Source of the DNA: Chloroflexota bacterium
GTDB lineage: Bacteria > Chloroflexota > Dormibacteria > Dormibacterales > Dormibacteraceae
Reading direction: 5' to 3'
Assembly (NCBI GenBank): GCA_005880175.1
Contig: VBJR01000379.1
Coordinates: forward strand, 5,127 to 29,926
Length of the DNA: 24,800 bases
Part shown: in pieces, positions 1-7,287 of the stretch
Position numbering within the stretch: position 1 is the first letter of the stretch
How the letters are laid out: every line of letters begins with the position of its first letter
The notes under the pieces: generated by a model
Databases searched by the model: none
Told to the model about the DNA's origin: nothing
The model's input: the letters and a program-made list of their open reading frames with translations, nothing else
Program-made: the position numbers and the translations under genes

Positions 1-55
1 TTCGGATAAGCTGTCCCCGAGTACCCCGTACTTCCTACGAGGAGACGCCCAAGAG

Positions 56-460
56 ATGACCGACGTTCAAGAGATCGATAGCCCCAGCGAGGAGACTGCG
101 ACTCCACGTCGGCGCCGGCGCCCGCGCACCGCGGCCACGGCCGGGACCAATACGACGCGCCGCCGGCGACTGAGCGGCACCGACTTGATCGAGAGCCTGC
201 GCGAGAGCGTCGAGCAGCTGATCAAGGAGAACCGGAGCCTCAAGCGGCAGCTGGCACGGGCGACGGCCGGCGGCGGCTCGTCGTCGGCGCCCGCCGCCGA
301 GCGGGCGCTGCGCAGCATCCAGCGCAAGGTCCTGCGCGCGGTCGGCGGCGACAGCACGCCGCGGCGCCGGACGCGGACCGCCACGGCGACCCGCGCCGCG
401 GCCTCGACCAACGGCCGCCGGCGCCGCCGCACGACGCCCGCCGACGCCGGCGGCGAGTAG
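56..460 (+). CDS. Small Arg-rich basic protein with central coiled coil
   Basis: 134 aa, family not recognised. Three parts are visible: an N-terminal stretch with Arg runs (residues 18-38), a central helix of coiled-coil character (about 43-68, with the LIESLRESVEQLIKENRSLK pattern), and a C-terminal tail of Arg/Thr/Ala blocks (102-128). The basic, low-complexity tails around a helix resemble nucleoid-associated, histone H1-like bacterial proteins. DNA or RNA binding is therefore plausible, but it is an inference from composition only. The ATG is preceded by GAGGAG about 10 nt upstream. The open frame on the opposite strand is only the complement of the Arg codons. Confidence 0.7.
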   Translation: MTDVQEIDSPSEETATPRRRRRPRTAATAGTNTTRRRRLSGTDLIESLRESVEQLIKENRSLKRQLARATAGGGSSSAPAAERALRSIQRKVLRAVGGDSTPRRRTRTATATRAAASTNGRRRRRTTPADAGGE

Positions 461-469
461 ACCGCCGGC
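446..469. terminator. Hairpin between convergent genes
   Basis: Perfect 8-bp inverted repeat GCCGGCGG/CCGCCGGC with an 8-nt loop. It spans the stop codon of the basic protein and abuts the stop of the XRE gene on the other strand. No T tract is present, so it would be a weak terminator or a transcript-end stabiliser shared by both directions. Confidence 0.4.
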
Positions 470-964
470 TCAGCTCGTCAGCTCGTGCTGCGTGCCGGGC
501 GGGCGCTCGGCCTTGCGCGCCTTCCGCTCCTGCGTCACCGCCGCGATCAGGCGGGCGCCGTGGCGCAGGTTGTTGACCACCATGCGGAACGCCTCACGGT
601 TCGACTCCGTCAGCTCCAGCGTGCTGGCGAGCCGCTCCAGCCGCTTCGACGTCGCGACCAGGTCGCTGGACAGGTCCGGCCCGGCGGCCGGCTGCACCTC
701 GCCGCTGGTGAAGTAGCTCACCGAGCGGCCGGTGCGCTGCGCGATCAGCTCCAGGATCTGGAGCGACGGCCGCGCCAGCCCCTGCTCGAGCTGGTGGATG
801 AACGCGCGCGAGACCTCGGTGCCGGCCAGGTCGGCGAGGCTGAGGCCATGCTCGATGCGCGCCTGGCGAACGCGGCTGGGGATGATGGGGACGCCGGGAC
901 CGCGCCTGCCGCGGCGCGTCACGTCCGCGACGTCCTGTGCGGGGAGGGGAGCATTCAGCAGCAC
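470..964 (-). CDS. XRE-family helix-turn-helix regulator
   Basis: 164 aa from a GTG start. A Cro/CI-type HTH domain lies at about residues 30-85: VRQARIEHGLSLADLAG, then SRAFIHQLEQGLARPSLQ as the recognition region, then LELIAQRTGRSVSYFTSG. The C-terminal half is helical and Arg-rich with no recognised sensor domain. This layout is common for single-domain transcription regulators in Actinomycetota and Chloroflexota. The start is uncertain: the GTG at 964 lacks a clear ribosome site, and a GTG at 922 (residue 15) would keep the whole HTH. Target genes are unknown; the nearest divergent operon is the ECF transporter. Confidence 0.8.
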   Translation of the reverse strand: MLLNAPLPAQDVADVTRRGRRGPGVPIIPSRVRQARIEHGLSLADLAGTEVSRAFIHQLEQGLARPSLQILELIAQRTGRSVSYFTSGEVQPAAGPDLSSDLVATSKRLERLASTLELTESNREAFRMVVNNLRHGARLIAAVTQERKARKAERPPGTQHELTS

Positions 965-1054
965 GTGCCCGGACCCGGGTGAGCCATGCCTTCGGTACGC
1001 CGAAGGCCGGCGCGTGGATCATCGCCGGGACGGGCCGGCGGCCGGAAGCGTCCC

Positions 1055-1201
1055 CTAGGAGTCGCGCACGAGGCGGATGGCGAGGTCGATGCGCTCCTCG
1101 CGCCGCCAGCGATCCTCCTCGATCCAGATGGCGTGGAGCACCGCTTCGAGCTGCGTCTGCAGGTCCGGGGGCGGCTCGGCCCCGGGTCGGTCCGAGTTCA
1201 T
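1055..1201 (-). CDS. Small hypothetical protein
   Basis: 48 aa from the ATG at 1201 (MNSDRPGAEPPPDLQTQLEA...). The C-terminal half looks like an amphipathic helix (TQLEAVLHAIWIEEDRWRREERIDLAIRLV). The frame also extends upstream to 1294, but that part is Gly/Arg-rich and not protein-like. The ribosome site is weak (GGCGG). No family recognised. The helical pattern is the only support, so it may be a chance frame in GC-rich DNA. Confidence 0.35.
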   Translation of the reverse strand: MNSDRPGAEPPPDLQTQLEAVLHAIWIEEDRWRREERIDLAIRLVRDS

Positions 1202-1318
1202 GCAGCCGACGCTACCGCCGCCCATCGCGGGGTGAAATGGGCGGCCTCCCCGGCCGCGTCGCGCCTGCCAGGGGCCGATGGGCGGCTGTCCCATTGTGTT
1301 TCCGGTAGGCTCGTGCCG

Positions 1319-2092
1319 ATGTCGCTCTCCGCCACGCGCACGCTCGTGCTGATCCCGGCCGCGATCGCGCTGAACATCGTGCTCGGCTCGACGGTGCAGC
1401 AGGTGCTCAAGCTGCCGATCTACCTGGACTCGCTGGGCACGATTGTCACCGGCGTGCTGGCGGGCCCGCTGGCCGGGCTGGTGACCGGCGCGCTCACCGA
1501 CCTGATCTGGGGGTACGTGCTGCCGTCGCCACTCGGCGCCCCGACGGCCGGCCCGTTCGCGATCACCGCCGCCGTGATCGGCGTCCTGGCCGGCCTGTGG
1601 GGCCGCCTGGGCTTCTTCCGCAGCCGCCGCTCGCTGGAGCCGCGCGTGCTCGTGGCCGGGATCGGCATGGCGCTGGCCGTCGCGCTCGTCGTCACCTATA
1701 CGTTCACACGCGCGTACACGACCCCGGCGGCGATGAACCTCTCGGAGGGCGTGTTCCTGCTCGTCATCGCCGCCTACGCCGCGCTGACCGCGTGGGCGCT
1801 GTTCGCCCGCCGCGACTCCGGCGCGGTGCTGGCCCTGGCCGCCGGCCTGGTGACCGGGGTGGTCGCGGCCGTGGTGTCGGCGCCGATCGCCGCGTACGTG
1901 TTCGGCGGTGTGACGGGGTTCGGCGGCGACGCGGTGATCGCCGCGTTCCGTGCGGCCGGCGACAGCCTCTACCAGGCCACGCTGAAACAGGGCCTCCTGT
2001 CCGACCCGCTGGACAAGATGATCGAGTTCCTGCTGGCCTTCCTCATCCTGGCCGCGCTCCCACGCCGGCTGATCGCGCGGTTCCCGGCACGG
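1319..2092 (+). CDS. ECF transporter S component (substrate-binding membrane subunit)
   Basis: About 258 aa, with 5-6 hydrophobic segments. The N-terminal region (ALNIVLGSTVQQVLKLPIYLDSLGTIVTGVLAGPLAGLVTGALTD, written here in part) is characteristic of vitamin-type ECF S components: an N-terminal helix, then a short LPxxLDSLG loop, then G-rich membrane segments. S components bind a vitamin or similar cofactor and dock on the EcfT-EcfA-EcfA module encoded immediately downstream. The substrate cannot be read from sequence. The ATG at 1319 was chosen because the hydrophobic S-domain begins there; only a weak GGTAGG lies upstream. No stop codon closes this frame where the S domain ends (about 2090), and the reading frame passes out of phase into EcfT. 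Confidence 0.8.
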
Positions 2093-2739
2093 CCCTGGCC
2101 CTGGCGTGGGGCGGCTGGGTGGCGGCGGCGATCGTGGTCCTCGCCGCCGTCGCGGCCCTGCGCGCCGGCCGGCTGCGGCGGGTCGCGGTGGCGGCGCTGG
2201 CGCTCGCGCCGGTGGCCGTGTCCAGCCTGGTCATCAACACGCTGCTGCCGGCGGGCGGGGGCGGCCTGGCCGGCGCCCTCGCGGCCCTGCTCCGGCTGCT
2301 CGGGGCCACGCTGCCGCCGACCGTGCTGTTCGCCACGACGGAGGTGGACGACCTGCTGGGGGAGCTCGAGGCGCGCGGGTTGGGCCGGCGCGCGACGCTC
2401 GTCGTCGGCACCGCGCTGGCCGCCCTGCCCCGGACACAGGCCCGGGCCGCCGGCGTCATCGAGGCGCAGCGGGCGCGCGGGCTGGACACGGAGGGCTCGT
2501 GGTGGCGCCGGCTGCGCGGCGTCCAGCCGCTGGTCGCGCCGCTGGTCATCGGCAGCCTGGCGGAGGTGGAGGAGCGGGCGCTGGCCCTGGAGGCACGGGC
2601 GTTCGGGGCGCCGGGCCCGCGCACGCTGCTGCGCCGGCTGCCGGACAGCCGCGTCCAGCGGGCGGCGCGGTGGGCGATCGCGGCCGCGGCGCTGATCGGC
2701 CTCGCCGCCCGGGCGGCGCTGGCGGTGGCGGCGCGGTGA
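2089..2739 (+). pseudogene. ecfT: EcfT transmembrane coupling subunit, N-terminus missing or frameshifted
   Basis: From about 2089 the EcfT sequence runs in the +1-shifted frame relative to the S component: TALALAWGGWVAAAIVVLAAV, further membrane helices, then the cytoplasmic coupling helices carrying the two Ala-Arg-containing signatures (EAQRARGLD and ALEARAFG), which contact the ATPases in known ECF transporters. The usual N-terminus (start codon and first 20-30 residues) is absent and there is no start codon near the junction. Simplest reading: a short segment covering the S stop and the T start has been lost. The gene ends in a GTGA overlap with the next one. Confidence 0.75.
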
Positions 2740-3337
2740 TCGTCCTGGAGGAGGCCGCCTACCGCTACCCGGGCGCGGCGGCGTGGGCGCTCGGCCCGAT
2801 CTCGCTGGAGCTGCGGCCGGGCGAGGTCGTCGGCGTCCGCGGGGCCAACGAGTCGGGCAAGTCGACGCTGTGCCTGGTGACGTCGGGCCTCGCCCCGGCG
2901 GCCGTCGGCGGCGAGCTGCGCGGCCGCGTCGAGGTGGACGGCCGGGCGACGCCGGAGCTGCGGCCGCACGAGCTGGCGCGGCGGTGCGGCCTGCTGTTCG
3001 ACAACCCGGCGGTCCAGCTCACCGGCCTGCACCGGACGGTGTACGACGAGGTCGCGTTCGGCCCGTGCAACCTGGGCCGGCCCGTGCCCGAGGTCCACGC
3101 GCGCGTTCGCTCGGTGCTGGACGTGCTGGCGATCGGGCACCTGGCGGAGCGCCACCCGCAGCGGCTCTCGGGCGGCGAGTCGCAGCTCGTCGCGCTGGCC
3201 GGGCTGCTGGCGCTCGGGCCGGCCTACCTGGCGCTCGACGAGCCCACGTCGCGCCTGGACGCCGAGCGGTCGGCGCTGGTCGCGGACGCCATCGCCCGCG
3301 TCGCCGAGACGGGCGTGGGCGTGCTGATCCGCACCGG
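2736..3337 (+). pseudogene. ecfA1: EcfA-type ATPase domain 1, C-terminus missing
   Basis: GTG start overlapping the ecfT stop (GTGA). ABC ATPase features occur in order: Walker A GANESGKST (about residues 34-42), Q-loop (LFDNPAVQLT), signature LSGGESQ, Walker B YLALDEPTSRLD. The frame then reads ARVAETGVGVLI and is cut off before the H-loop histidine. The sequence jumps directly into the second ATPase domain in another frame. The normal partner order (two ABC domains in tandem, often one polypeptide) is still evident. As written, domain 1 cannot hydrolyse ATP normally because its switch histidine is gone. Confidence 0.8.
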
Positions 3338-3928
3338 TACCCGGACGGCACGCTGGCCCTGGACGGCGTCAGCCTGGCGGTCGCCGCCGGCGACGCGGTG
3401 GCGGTGACCGGCCCGACCGGCTCCGGCAAGTCCACGCTGATCCGGCACCTGAACGGCCTGCTGCGGCCGACCGCGGGCCGGGTCCTGCTGGACGGGGCGG
3501 ACGTGCGCGGGCTGCGGGTGGCCCAGCTCTCCCGCCGGGTGGGGATCGCGTTCCAGGAGCCCGACCGCCAGCTGTTCTGCCGCACGGTGCGCGCCGAGGT
3601 CGGGTTCGGCGGCCGCGCGGCGGCGGCCGTCGCGGGCGCCCTCGACGTGCTGGACCTGGCCGGCGTCGCCGACCGACACCCGTACGACCTCGGCTACTCG
3701 CGGCGCAAGCTGGTCGCGATCGCCGCGGTGCTGGCCATGGATACGCCGGTCGTGGTCCTGGACGAGCCGACGACGGGCCAGGACCGCGCCGGCGTCGAGC
3801 GCCTGGTCGATCTGATGGACAGCCTGCGAGCGCGCGGCCGCACGCTCGTGGTGGTCAGCCACGATCGCCGCTTCGTAGCCGCGACCTGCGATCGCGCCAT
3901 GCGTCTGGCAGGCGGCCGCCTGGGCTAG
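3335..3928 (+). pseudogene. ecfA2: EcfA-type ATPase domain 2, N-terminal strand missing
   Basis: The frame resumes at YPDGTLALDGVSLAV, the usual early part of an ABC domain. It then carries Walker A GPTGSGKST, Q-loop AFQEPDRQLF, the atypical signature LGYSRRKL that is common in one of the two EcfA subunits, Walker B VVVLDEPTTGQD and switch histidine VVSHD. It has no start codon of its own. The missing piece between the two ATPase domains covers the H-loop of domain 1, the linker and the first strand of domain 2. It ends with TAG at 3928. The frame relation to domain 1 is shifted. Confidence 0.8.
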
Positions 3929-3991
3929 GTCCGGGCGCGTCGGCCGGCGTGCGTGCGAAGCGTGCCGGCCTCCGCTGCCCGGACCTCCCCG

Positions 3992-4195
3992 TCAGGGGCG
4001 AGCCAGGTCCGCGCGGGCGCGTCGTGAGAGCCAGCCGCGGCGGCGCGGCTGGTTCGCCGAGCCGGCCAGGGCGGCCTCGCGCCTCGCGCGCGCCAGCAGC
4101 TGCGCGCGCACCACCTGCTCACGCAGCTCCTGCTGTCGTTGCCGCACCTCCCGGTAGGCGGCCTCCGAATCACAGAGCACTGTCCGCACCTCCAC
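3992..4195 (-). CDS. Small charged coiled-coil protein downstream of a structured RNA
   Basis: 67 aa from a GTG start. GAGGAG lies 5-6 nt upstream, a strong ribosome site that supports the call. The sequence is helical and charged (SEAAYREVRQRQQELREQVV, then AQLLARARREAALAG) with a basic tail. No family recognised. Its start lies only about 16 nt beyond the T tract of the terminator at 4222-4245, leaving no room for a promoter. If the gene is expressed, it must be through read-through of that terminator, which suggests regulation by attenuation in the RNA upstream. Confidence 0.55.
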   Translation of the reverse strand: MEVRTVLCDSEAAYREVRQRQQELREQVVRAQLLARARREAALAGSANQPRRRGWLSRRARADLARP

Positions 4196-4210
4196 TCCGG
4201 CTCCTCGCCG

Positions 4211-4424
4211 GGCAAAAAGAAGGGGCCTGGCTTTCGCCAGGCCCCTCGATCGAAATTCGCCTCTGTCGGCGGAGGAGTGCTGCTAGCCGCACTCCTTCCG
4301 CGGCGTGATCCAGGCCTGGCTCTGGCCTCCAACAGCCATGCGGCCGCCGAGTCCATGACCCTGGGCGTCCCTGGACGCCTTGCAGATGGCCGGAAAGACT
4401 CGGAGCCGGGTTGGAACCATGACG
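4211..4424 (-). ncRNA. Structured RNA or 5' regulatory leader, class not recognised
   Basis: About 210 nt between a good promoter and a strong terminator. On the minus strand the helices seen are: TCCAAC/GTTGGA (4410-4415 with 4328-4333) enclosing CCGAGTC/GACTCGG (4397-4403 with 4347-4353), which encloses GGCGTCC/GGACGCC (4364-4379); then a long hairpin (4269-4301) with stem GGAGTGC/GCACTCC extended by GCGGA/TCCGC; then the terminator. All pairs are exact. I compared it by eye with 6S, SRP, RNase P, tmRNA, T-box, cobalamin, SAM, c-di-AMP and ZTP elements and found none of their signature strings. It may be a free small RNA or a riboswitch for the small gene that follows. Confidence 0.55.
4222..4245 (-). 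terminator. Strong intrinsic terminator (minus strand)
   Basis: Perfect 10-bp stem GGGGCCTGGC/GCCAGGCCCC with a 4-nt loop. On the minus strand it is followed by CTTCTTTTT. The T tract fixes the direction: it ends a transcript coming from higher coordinates. It lies immediately before the ribosome site of the small gene at 3992-4195. Confidence 0.85.
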
Positions 4425-4430
4425 CGCAAG

Positions 4431-4460
4431 AGGGTAGCACAGGCGGGGCAATGCGTTCAA
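4431..4460 (-). promoter_or_regulatory. Predicted housekeeping promoter for the structured RNA
   Basis: On the minus strand a -35 box TTGAAC (4455-4460) and a -10 box TACCCT (4431-4436) are separated by 18 nt. Transcription would start near 4424. The same -10 hexamer and spacing recur before the BNR-repeat gene. Confidence 0.5.
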
Positions 4461-4559
4461 CTGGCAAATCGCCCTCGGCGAGTGTCAGCAATTCGTCAAG
4501 GGGCCTGGACAGGGCCACAGAGTGGCCAGAAATGGATGTGTGGAACCGCTCCCTCTCAC

Positions 4560-4664
4560 GTATGCTGTGAGGGCCACTGGGTCGTCAGTGGAGTCTCGCC
4601 GTGGTCGTCCCATCCGGTGGTTCCTCGAACGAGCGCGGTCGTGCGTCTTTTCTATCGAGGAACC
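4560..4664 (+). promoter_or_regulatory. Cold-shock gene promoter and folded 5' leader
   Basis: A -10-like TATGCT lies at 4560-4565; no clear -35 box. The leader holds two exact stems: CCACTG/CAGTGG (4574-4591) and a 10-bp stem GGTTCCTCGA/TCGAGGAACC (4619-4628 with 4655-4664). The second stem ends one base before the GGGGGAAGG ribosome site at 4665-4673. Long folded leaders that change shape with temperature are established for cspA-type genes in other bacteria; a similar role here is inferred. Confidence 0.55.
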
Positions 4665-4676
4665 GGGGGAAGGTAG

Positions 4677-4871
4677 ATGGCAGAGGGGACCATCAAGAAG
4701 ATCGTCGCTGACCGCGGCTTTGGGTTCATCTCCGGGGAAGATGGCAAGGAGTACTTCTTCCACCGAAGTGCGATCGCGAACTTCGACGCGCTCCGCGGCG
4801 GGGAGCGCGTGTCGTTCGAGATCGAGCCCAGCGCCAAGGGACCGAGGGCAGGTCGCGTCCGCCTGAACTAG
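4677..4871 (+). CDS. csp: Cold-shock domain protein
   Basis: 64 aa, a single cold-shock (OB-fold) domain. RNP1 is seen as DRGFGFI and RNP2 as KEYFFHRSAI, both single-stranded nucleic acid binding motifs, with the start MAEGTIKKIV typical of the family. Such proteins bind mRNA and melt secondary structure, acting as RNA chaperones and antiterminators in the cytoplasm. The ATG has GGGGGAAGG just upstream. It is monocistronic, with a folded leader before it and its own terminator after it. Confidence 0.93.
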   Translation: MAEGTIKKIVADRGFGFISGEDGKEYFFHRSAIANFDALRGGERVSFEIEPSAKGPRAGRVRLN

Positions 4872-4900
4872 TCGCAGCGGCGAGCTTCTGAAGTCCGGGC

Positions 4901-4940
4901 ACCGCCCCTCCCGCAGCAGCGGGGAGGGGCGGTACCTTTT
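4901..4940 (+). terminator. Intrinsic terminator of the cold-shock gene
   Basis: ACCGCCCCTCCCGC and GCGGGGAGGGGCGGT pair through 14 bp with one bulged G and an AGCA loop, followed by ACCTTTT. It lies 30 nt after the csp stop. Confidence 0.8.
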
Positions 4941-4947
4941 CCGGGCC

Positions 4948-5859
4948 GTGACCCCGACCGCGGTCCGAACGCTCCGCCTCTCACGCCCGCTCGACCTGCG
5001 CCAGACGCTGGGCCCGGTCCGGCGCGGCGGCGGCGACCCGACCGCCCGGGTCGGCGCGCGCGAGGTGTGGCGGGCGACCCGCACGCCGGCCGGCCCGGGC
5101 ACGGAGCGGCTGGTCCTGCGCGCCGGCGGGGAGCTCGACGTGGAGGCATGGGGGCCGGGCGCCGACTGGCTGGTGGACCGGGCGCACGTGCTCGCCGGCG
5201 AGCTGGACGACTTGTCGGGCTTCGCCCCCGCCCATCCGCTGCTGCGCGACCTGCACCGCCTGCACCCGGGCCTCCGGATGTGCCGGACCGAGGCCGTGTT
5301 CGAGGCGGCGGTCGCGAGCATCCTGGAGCAGCGCGTGGCGGGCGCGGAGGCGTGGCGTGGCTGGCGGGCGCTCGTCCGGGGGCTGGGCGAGCCGGCGCCG
5401 GGGCCGCTGGCGGGCCTGCTGCTGCCGCCGGAGCCGGCGGTGGTGGCCGCGGCGCGGTACCCGGTGTTCCACACGTTCGGGGTCGAGCGGGGCCGGGCCG
5501 AGACGGTGCGCCGGGCCGCGGCGCACGCCGGCCGGCTGGAGGAGGCGCTGACGCTGCCGGCCGACGCGGCCCGGCAGCGGCTGCGCGCCCTGCCCGGCAT
5601 GGGCTACTGGACCGCCGCCGAGGTGGCGGTCGTCGCGCTGGGCGACGCGGACGCCGTCTCAGTCGGCGACTACCACCTGCCCCACCTGGTGAGCTGGGCC
5701 CTGGCCGGCGAGCCGCGGGGGACGGACGAGCGGATGCTGGAGCTGCTCGAGCCGTACCGCGGCCACCGGGCCCGGGTGCTGCGGCTCCTGACGGTCGGCG
5801 GCGTGGGGCCGCCGCGGCGCGGTCCGCGCCTGGCGCTCCGCGATGTGGCACGGATGTAG
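4948..5859 (+). CDS. DNA-3-methyladenine glycosylase family (AlkA-like, HhH-GPD)
   Basis: 303 aa from a GTG start. The second half carries the HhH-GPD fold: a helical region ending in EAAVASILEQRV (about residues 114-125), then the helix-hairpin-helix LRALPGMGYWTAAEVAVVAL and the Gly/Pro/Asp segment GDADAVSVGDYHLPHLV, which contains the Asp expected for base excision. The N-terminal part resembles the AlkA extra domain. The predicted role is removal of alkylated purines from DNA, the first step of base excision repair. The start lies 8 nt after the csp terminator with no ribosome site, suggesting a leaderless transcript or a start further inside. The next gene on the same strand is a TetR regulator, apparently with its own promoter. 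Confidence 0.85.
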   Translation: MTPTAVRTLRLSRPLDLRQTLGPVRRGGGDPTARVGAREVWRATRTPAGPGTERLVLRAGGELDVEAWGPGADWLVDRAHVLAGELDDLSGFAPAHPLLRDLHRLHPGLRMCRTEAVFEAAVASILEQRVAGAEAWRGWRALVRGLGEPAPGPLAGLLLPPEPAVVAAARYPVFHTFGVERGRAETVRRAAAHAGRLEEALTLPADAARQRLRALPGMGYWTAAEVAVVALGDADAVSVGDYHLPHLVSWALAGEPRGTDERMLELLEPYRGHRARVLRLLTVGGVGPPRRGPRLALRDVARM

Positions 5860-5862
5860 GCG

Positions 5863-5907
5863 TTCTGTGGGCCATCCGTTGCTGTACCGTGCTTGCTGAA
5901 CAGCAAG
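5863..5907 (+). promoter_or_regulatory. TetR gene promoter with palindromic operator
   Basis: A candidate -35 TTCTGT (5863-5868) and -10 TACCGT (5885-5890) place the start of transcription near 5897. The exact inverted repeat CTTGCTG-AA-CAGCAAG (5892-5907) covers that start and ends 1 nt before the TTG start codon at 5909. Position and symmetry fit a self-repression operator for the TetR protein. Confidence 0.5.
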
Positions 5908-5908
5908 G

Positions 5909-6592
5909 TTGGAAGAGACGACGTTACGGCGCGACGCGGACCGCAGCCGGCAGACCATCCTCGACGTAGCCGAGCGGCTCTTCGCCGAGCTCGGCTACGA
6001 GGCCGTCAGCATGGAGCGCATCGGCCGCGCGGCAGGGCTCTCGCGGGGGGCGCCGGGCTACTTCTTCGGGTCGAAGGTCGCGCTGTACCGGGCGGTGCTG
6101 CAGCGCATGTTCGAGGCCACCGAGCAGATGGTGGCGGAGACGGACCGGCAGCTCGCCACGCTGGCCGACGGCGACCTGGACGCGGCGGTCGAGGTCGTCG
6201 TCGAGAACCTGCTGGAGTTCCTGTACGAGCGCCCGACGTTCCTGACGCTGGTCCAGCGCGAGGCGCTCCGGCGCTCGGGCGTGATGGAGGGCACGCGCGC
6301 CCACCTGACGCTGCTGCGGACCGCGCTGTCGATCGCGGACCGTCTCGACTGGACGTCGGCGGCCACGAACCCGCAGCAGCTGCTGCTGACCCTGCTGAGC
6401 GTCTGCTGGTTCCCGCTCGCCAACCCGCCCCTGATCCGCGACCTGGGCGGCCACTTCGACCGCACGTTCGTAGAGGCCCGCAAGCGCCACGTGGTGGCGC
6501 TGCTGCGAGCCGGCCTGGCGAGCAACGGCCGCCAGCAGCCCCTCCCTCCTCGCGGGGGAGGAGGGTACGGCGGAAGAGCCGCGGGCAGCTGA
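5909..6592 (+). CDS. TetR-family transcriptional regulator
   Basis: 227 aa. The start is TTG at 5909: an in-frame TGA at 5897-5899 excludes anything earlier. The N-terminal HTH (about residues 13-58) reads RQTILDVAERLFAELGYEAVSMERIGRAAGLSRGAPGYFFGSK (shown in part), the usual TetR DNA-binding pattern with the G-x-Y-x-F-x-S-K end. The C-terminal ligand domain is helical and unspecific; the final 20 residues are Gly/Pro/Arg-rich, and their DNA forms a hairpin. The ligand is unknown. The palindrome at its own start suggests autoregulation; a role in alkylation or toxicant response next to the glycosylase is only a guess. Confidence 0.88.
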   Translation: MEETTLRRDADRSRQTILDVAERLFAELGYEAVSMERIGRAAGLSRGAPGYFFGSKVALYRAVLQRMFEATEQMVAETDRQLATLADGDLDAAVEVVVENLLEFLYERPTFLTLVQREALRRSGVMEGTRAHLTLLRTALSIADRLDWTSAATNPQQLLLTLLSVCWFPLANPPLIRDLGGHFDRTFVEARKRHVVALLRAGLASNGRQQPLPPRGGGGYGGRAAGS

Positions 6593-6626
6593 CGGGTCGG
6601 GCGAAGCCCCGGCCTGTCAGCTGCCC
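6583..6626. terminator. Large inverted repeat between convergent tetR and leuD
   Basis: GGGCAGCTGAC (6583-6593) pairs exactly with GTCAGCTGCCC (6616-6626). The loop holds a further CGGG/CCCG stem. It spans the TetR stop codon and precedes the leuD end on the other strand. Without a T run it is best read as a bidirectional transcript-end hairpin. Confidence 0.5.
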
Positions 6627-6669
6627 TGACGGGCCTTCGTCGCGCCGGTCTCCAGGGCTGCCCCGATGC

Positions 6670-7287
6670 TCAGCAGCTGCCCAGGGCTTCGGAGGGGCCG
6701 GAGACGACCGGCAGCCAGCCTCCCCGGCGGGACTCGTACGCCGCGATCTCGTCCTCGTGGCGGAGGGTCAGCGCGACCGCGTCCCAGCCGTTGAGCAGGC
6801 ACTCACGGGCGTACGGGTCGACCTCGAACCGCTCCGCGAAGCCCGCCGCCGTGACCGTCATCGACTCCAGGTCCACCGTGACCGGCGTCGTCGGGTCCTC
6901 CCCGGCCAGCTCCAGCAGGCGGCGCACCGACGCCTCCGGGAGGATCACCGGCAGCAGACCGATCTTCAGGCAGTTGGTGCGGAAGATGTCCGCGAAGCTG
7001 GACGCGATCACGGCCCGGAAGCCCGCGTCCTGCAGCGACCACGGCGCGTGCTCGCGGGACGACCCGCAGCCGAAGTTCGGGCCCGTGACCAGCACCGTCG
7101 CCCCCTCGTGCTCGGGCCGGTTGAGCACGAAGCCGGGGTCGTTCCGGCGCCAGTCGTAGAACAGGAACGGGCCGAACCCCGACCGCTCGATCCGCTTCAG
7201 GAACTGCTTGGGGATGATCTGGTCGGTGTCCACGTTGGCGCGGTCCAGCGGCGCCATCCGACCCTCGTGCCTGCGGAACGCCTCCAT
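6670..7287 (-). CDS. leuD: 3-isopropylmalate dehydratase small subunit
   Basis: 205 aa. LeuD supplies the swivelling domain that, with LeuC, isomerises 2-isopropylmalate to 3-isopropylmalate in leucine synthesis. Visible family blocks: LDRANVDTDQIIPKQFLKRI near the N-terminus, then the substrate loop GPNFGCGSSREHAPW, then ASSFADIFRTNCLKIGLLP. Length matches the family (about 190-205 aa). The ATG at 7287 shares one base with the leuC stop (TGATG), so translation is coupled and the two subunits are made together. Confidence 0.96.
   Translation of the reverse strand: MEAFRRHEGRMAPLDRANVDTDQIIPKQFLKRIERSGFGPFLFYDWRRNDPGFVLNRPEHEGATVLVTGPNFGCGSSREHAPWSLQDAGFRAVIASSFADIFRTNCLKIGLLPVILPEASVRRLLELAGEDPTTPVTVDLESMTVTAAGFAERFEVDPYARECLLNGWDAVALTLRHEDEIAAYESRRGGWLPVVSGPSEALGSC

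Noticed and set aside
598..612. GGTTCGACTCC string like a tRNA T-loop
   Set aside because: It lies inside the XRE gene. No acceptor stem, anticodon arm or CCA end can be drawn around it.
2080..2100. Natural EcfS-EcfT fusion
   Set aside because: The two parts are in different frames, and the EcfT N-terminus is missing rather than joined.
4170..4460. Protein-coding frames across the structured RNA
   Set aside because: The translations lack any family pattern, cross a perfect terminator with its T tract, and do not fit the codon bias of real neighbours.
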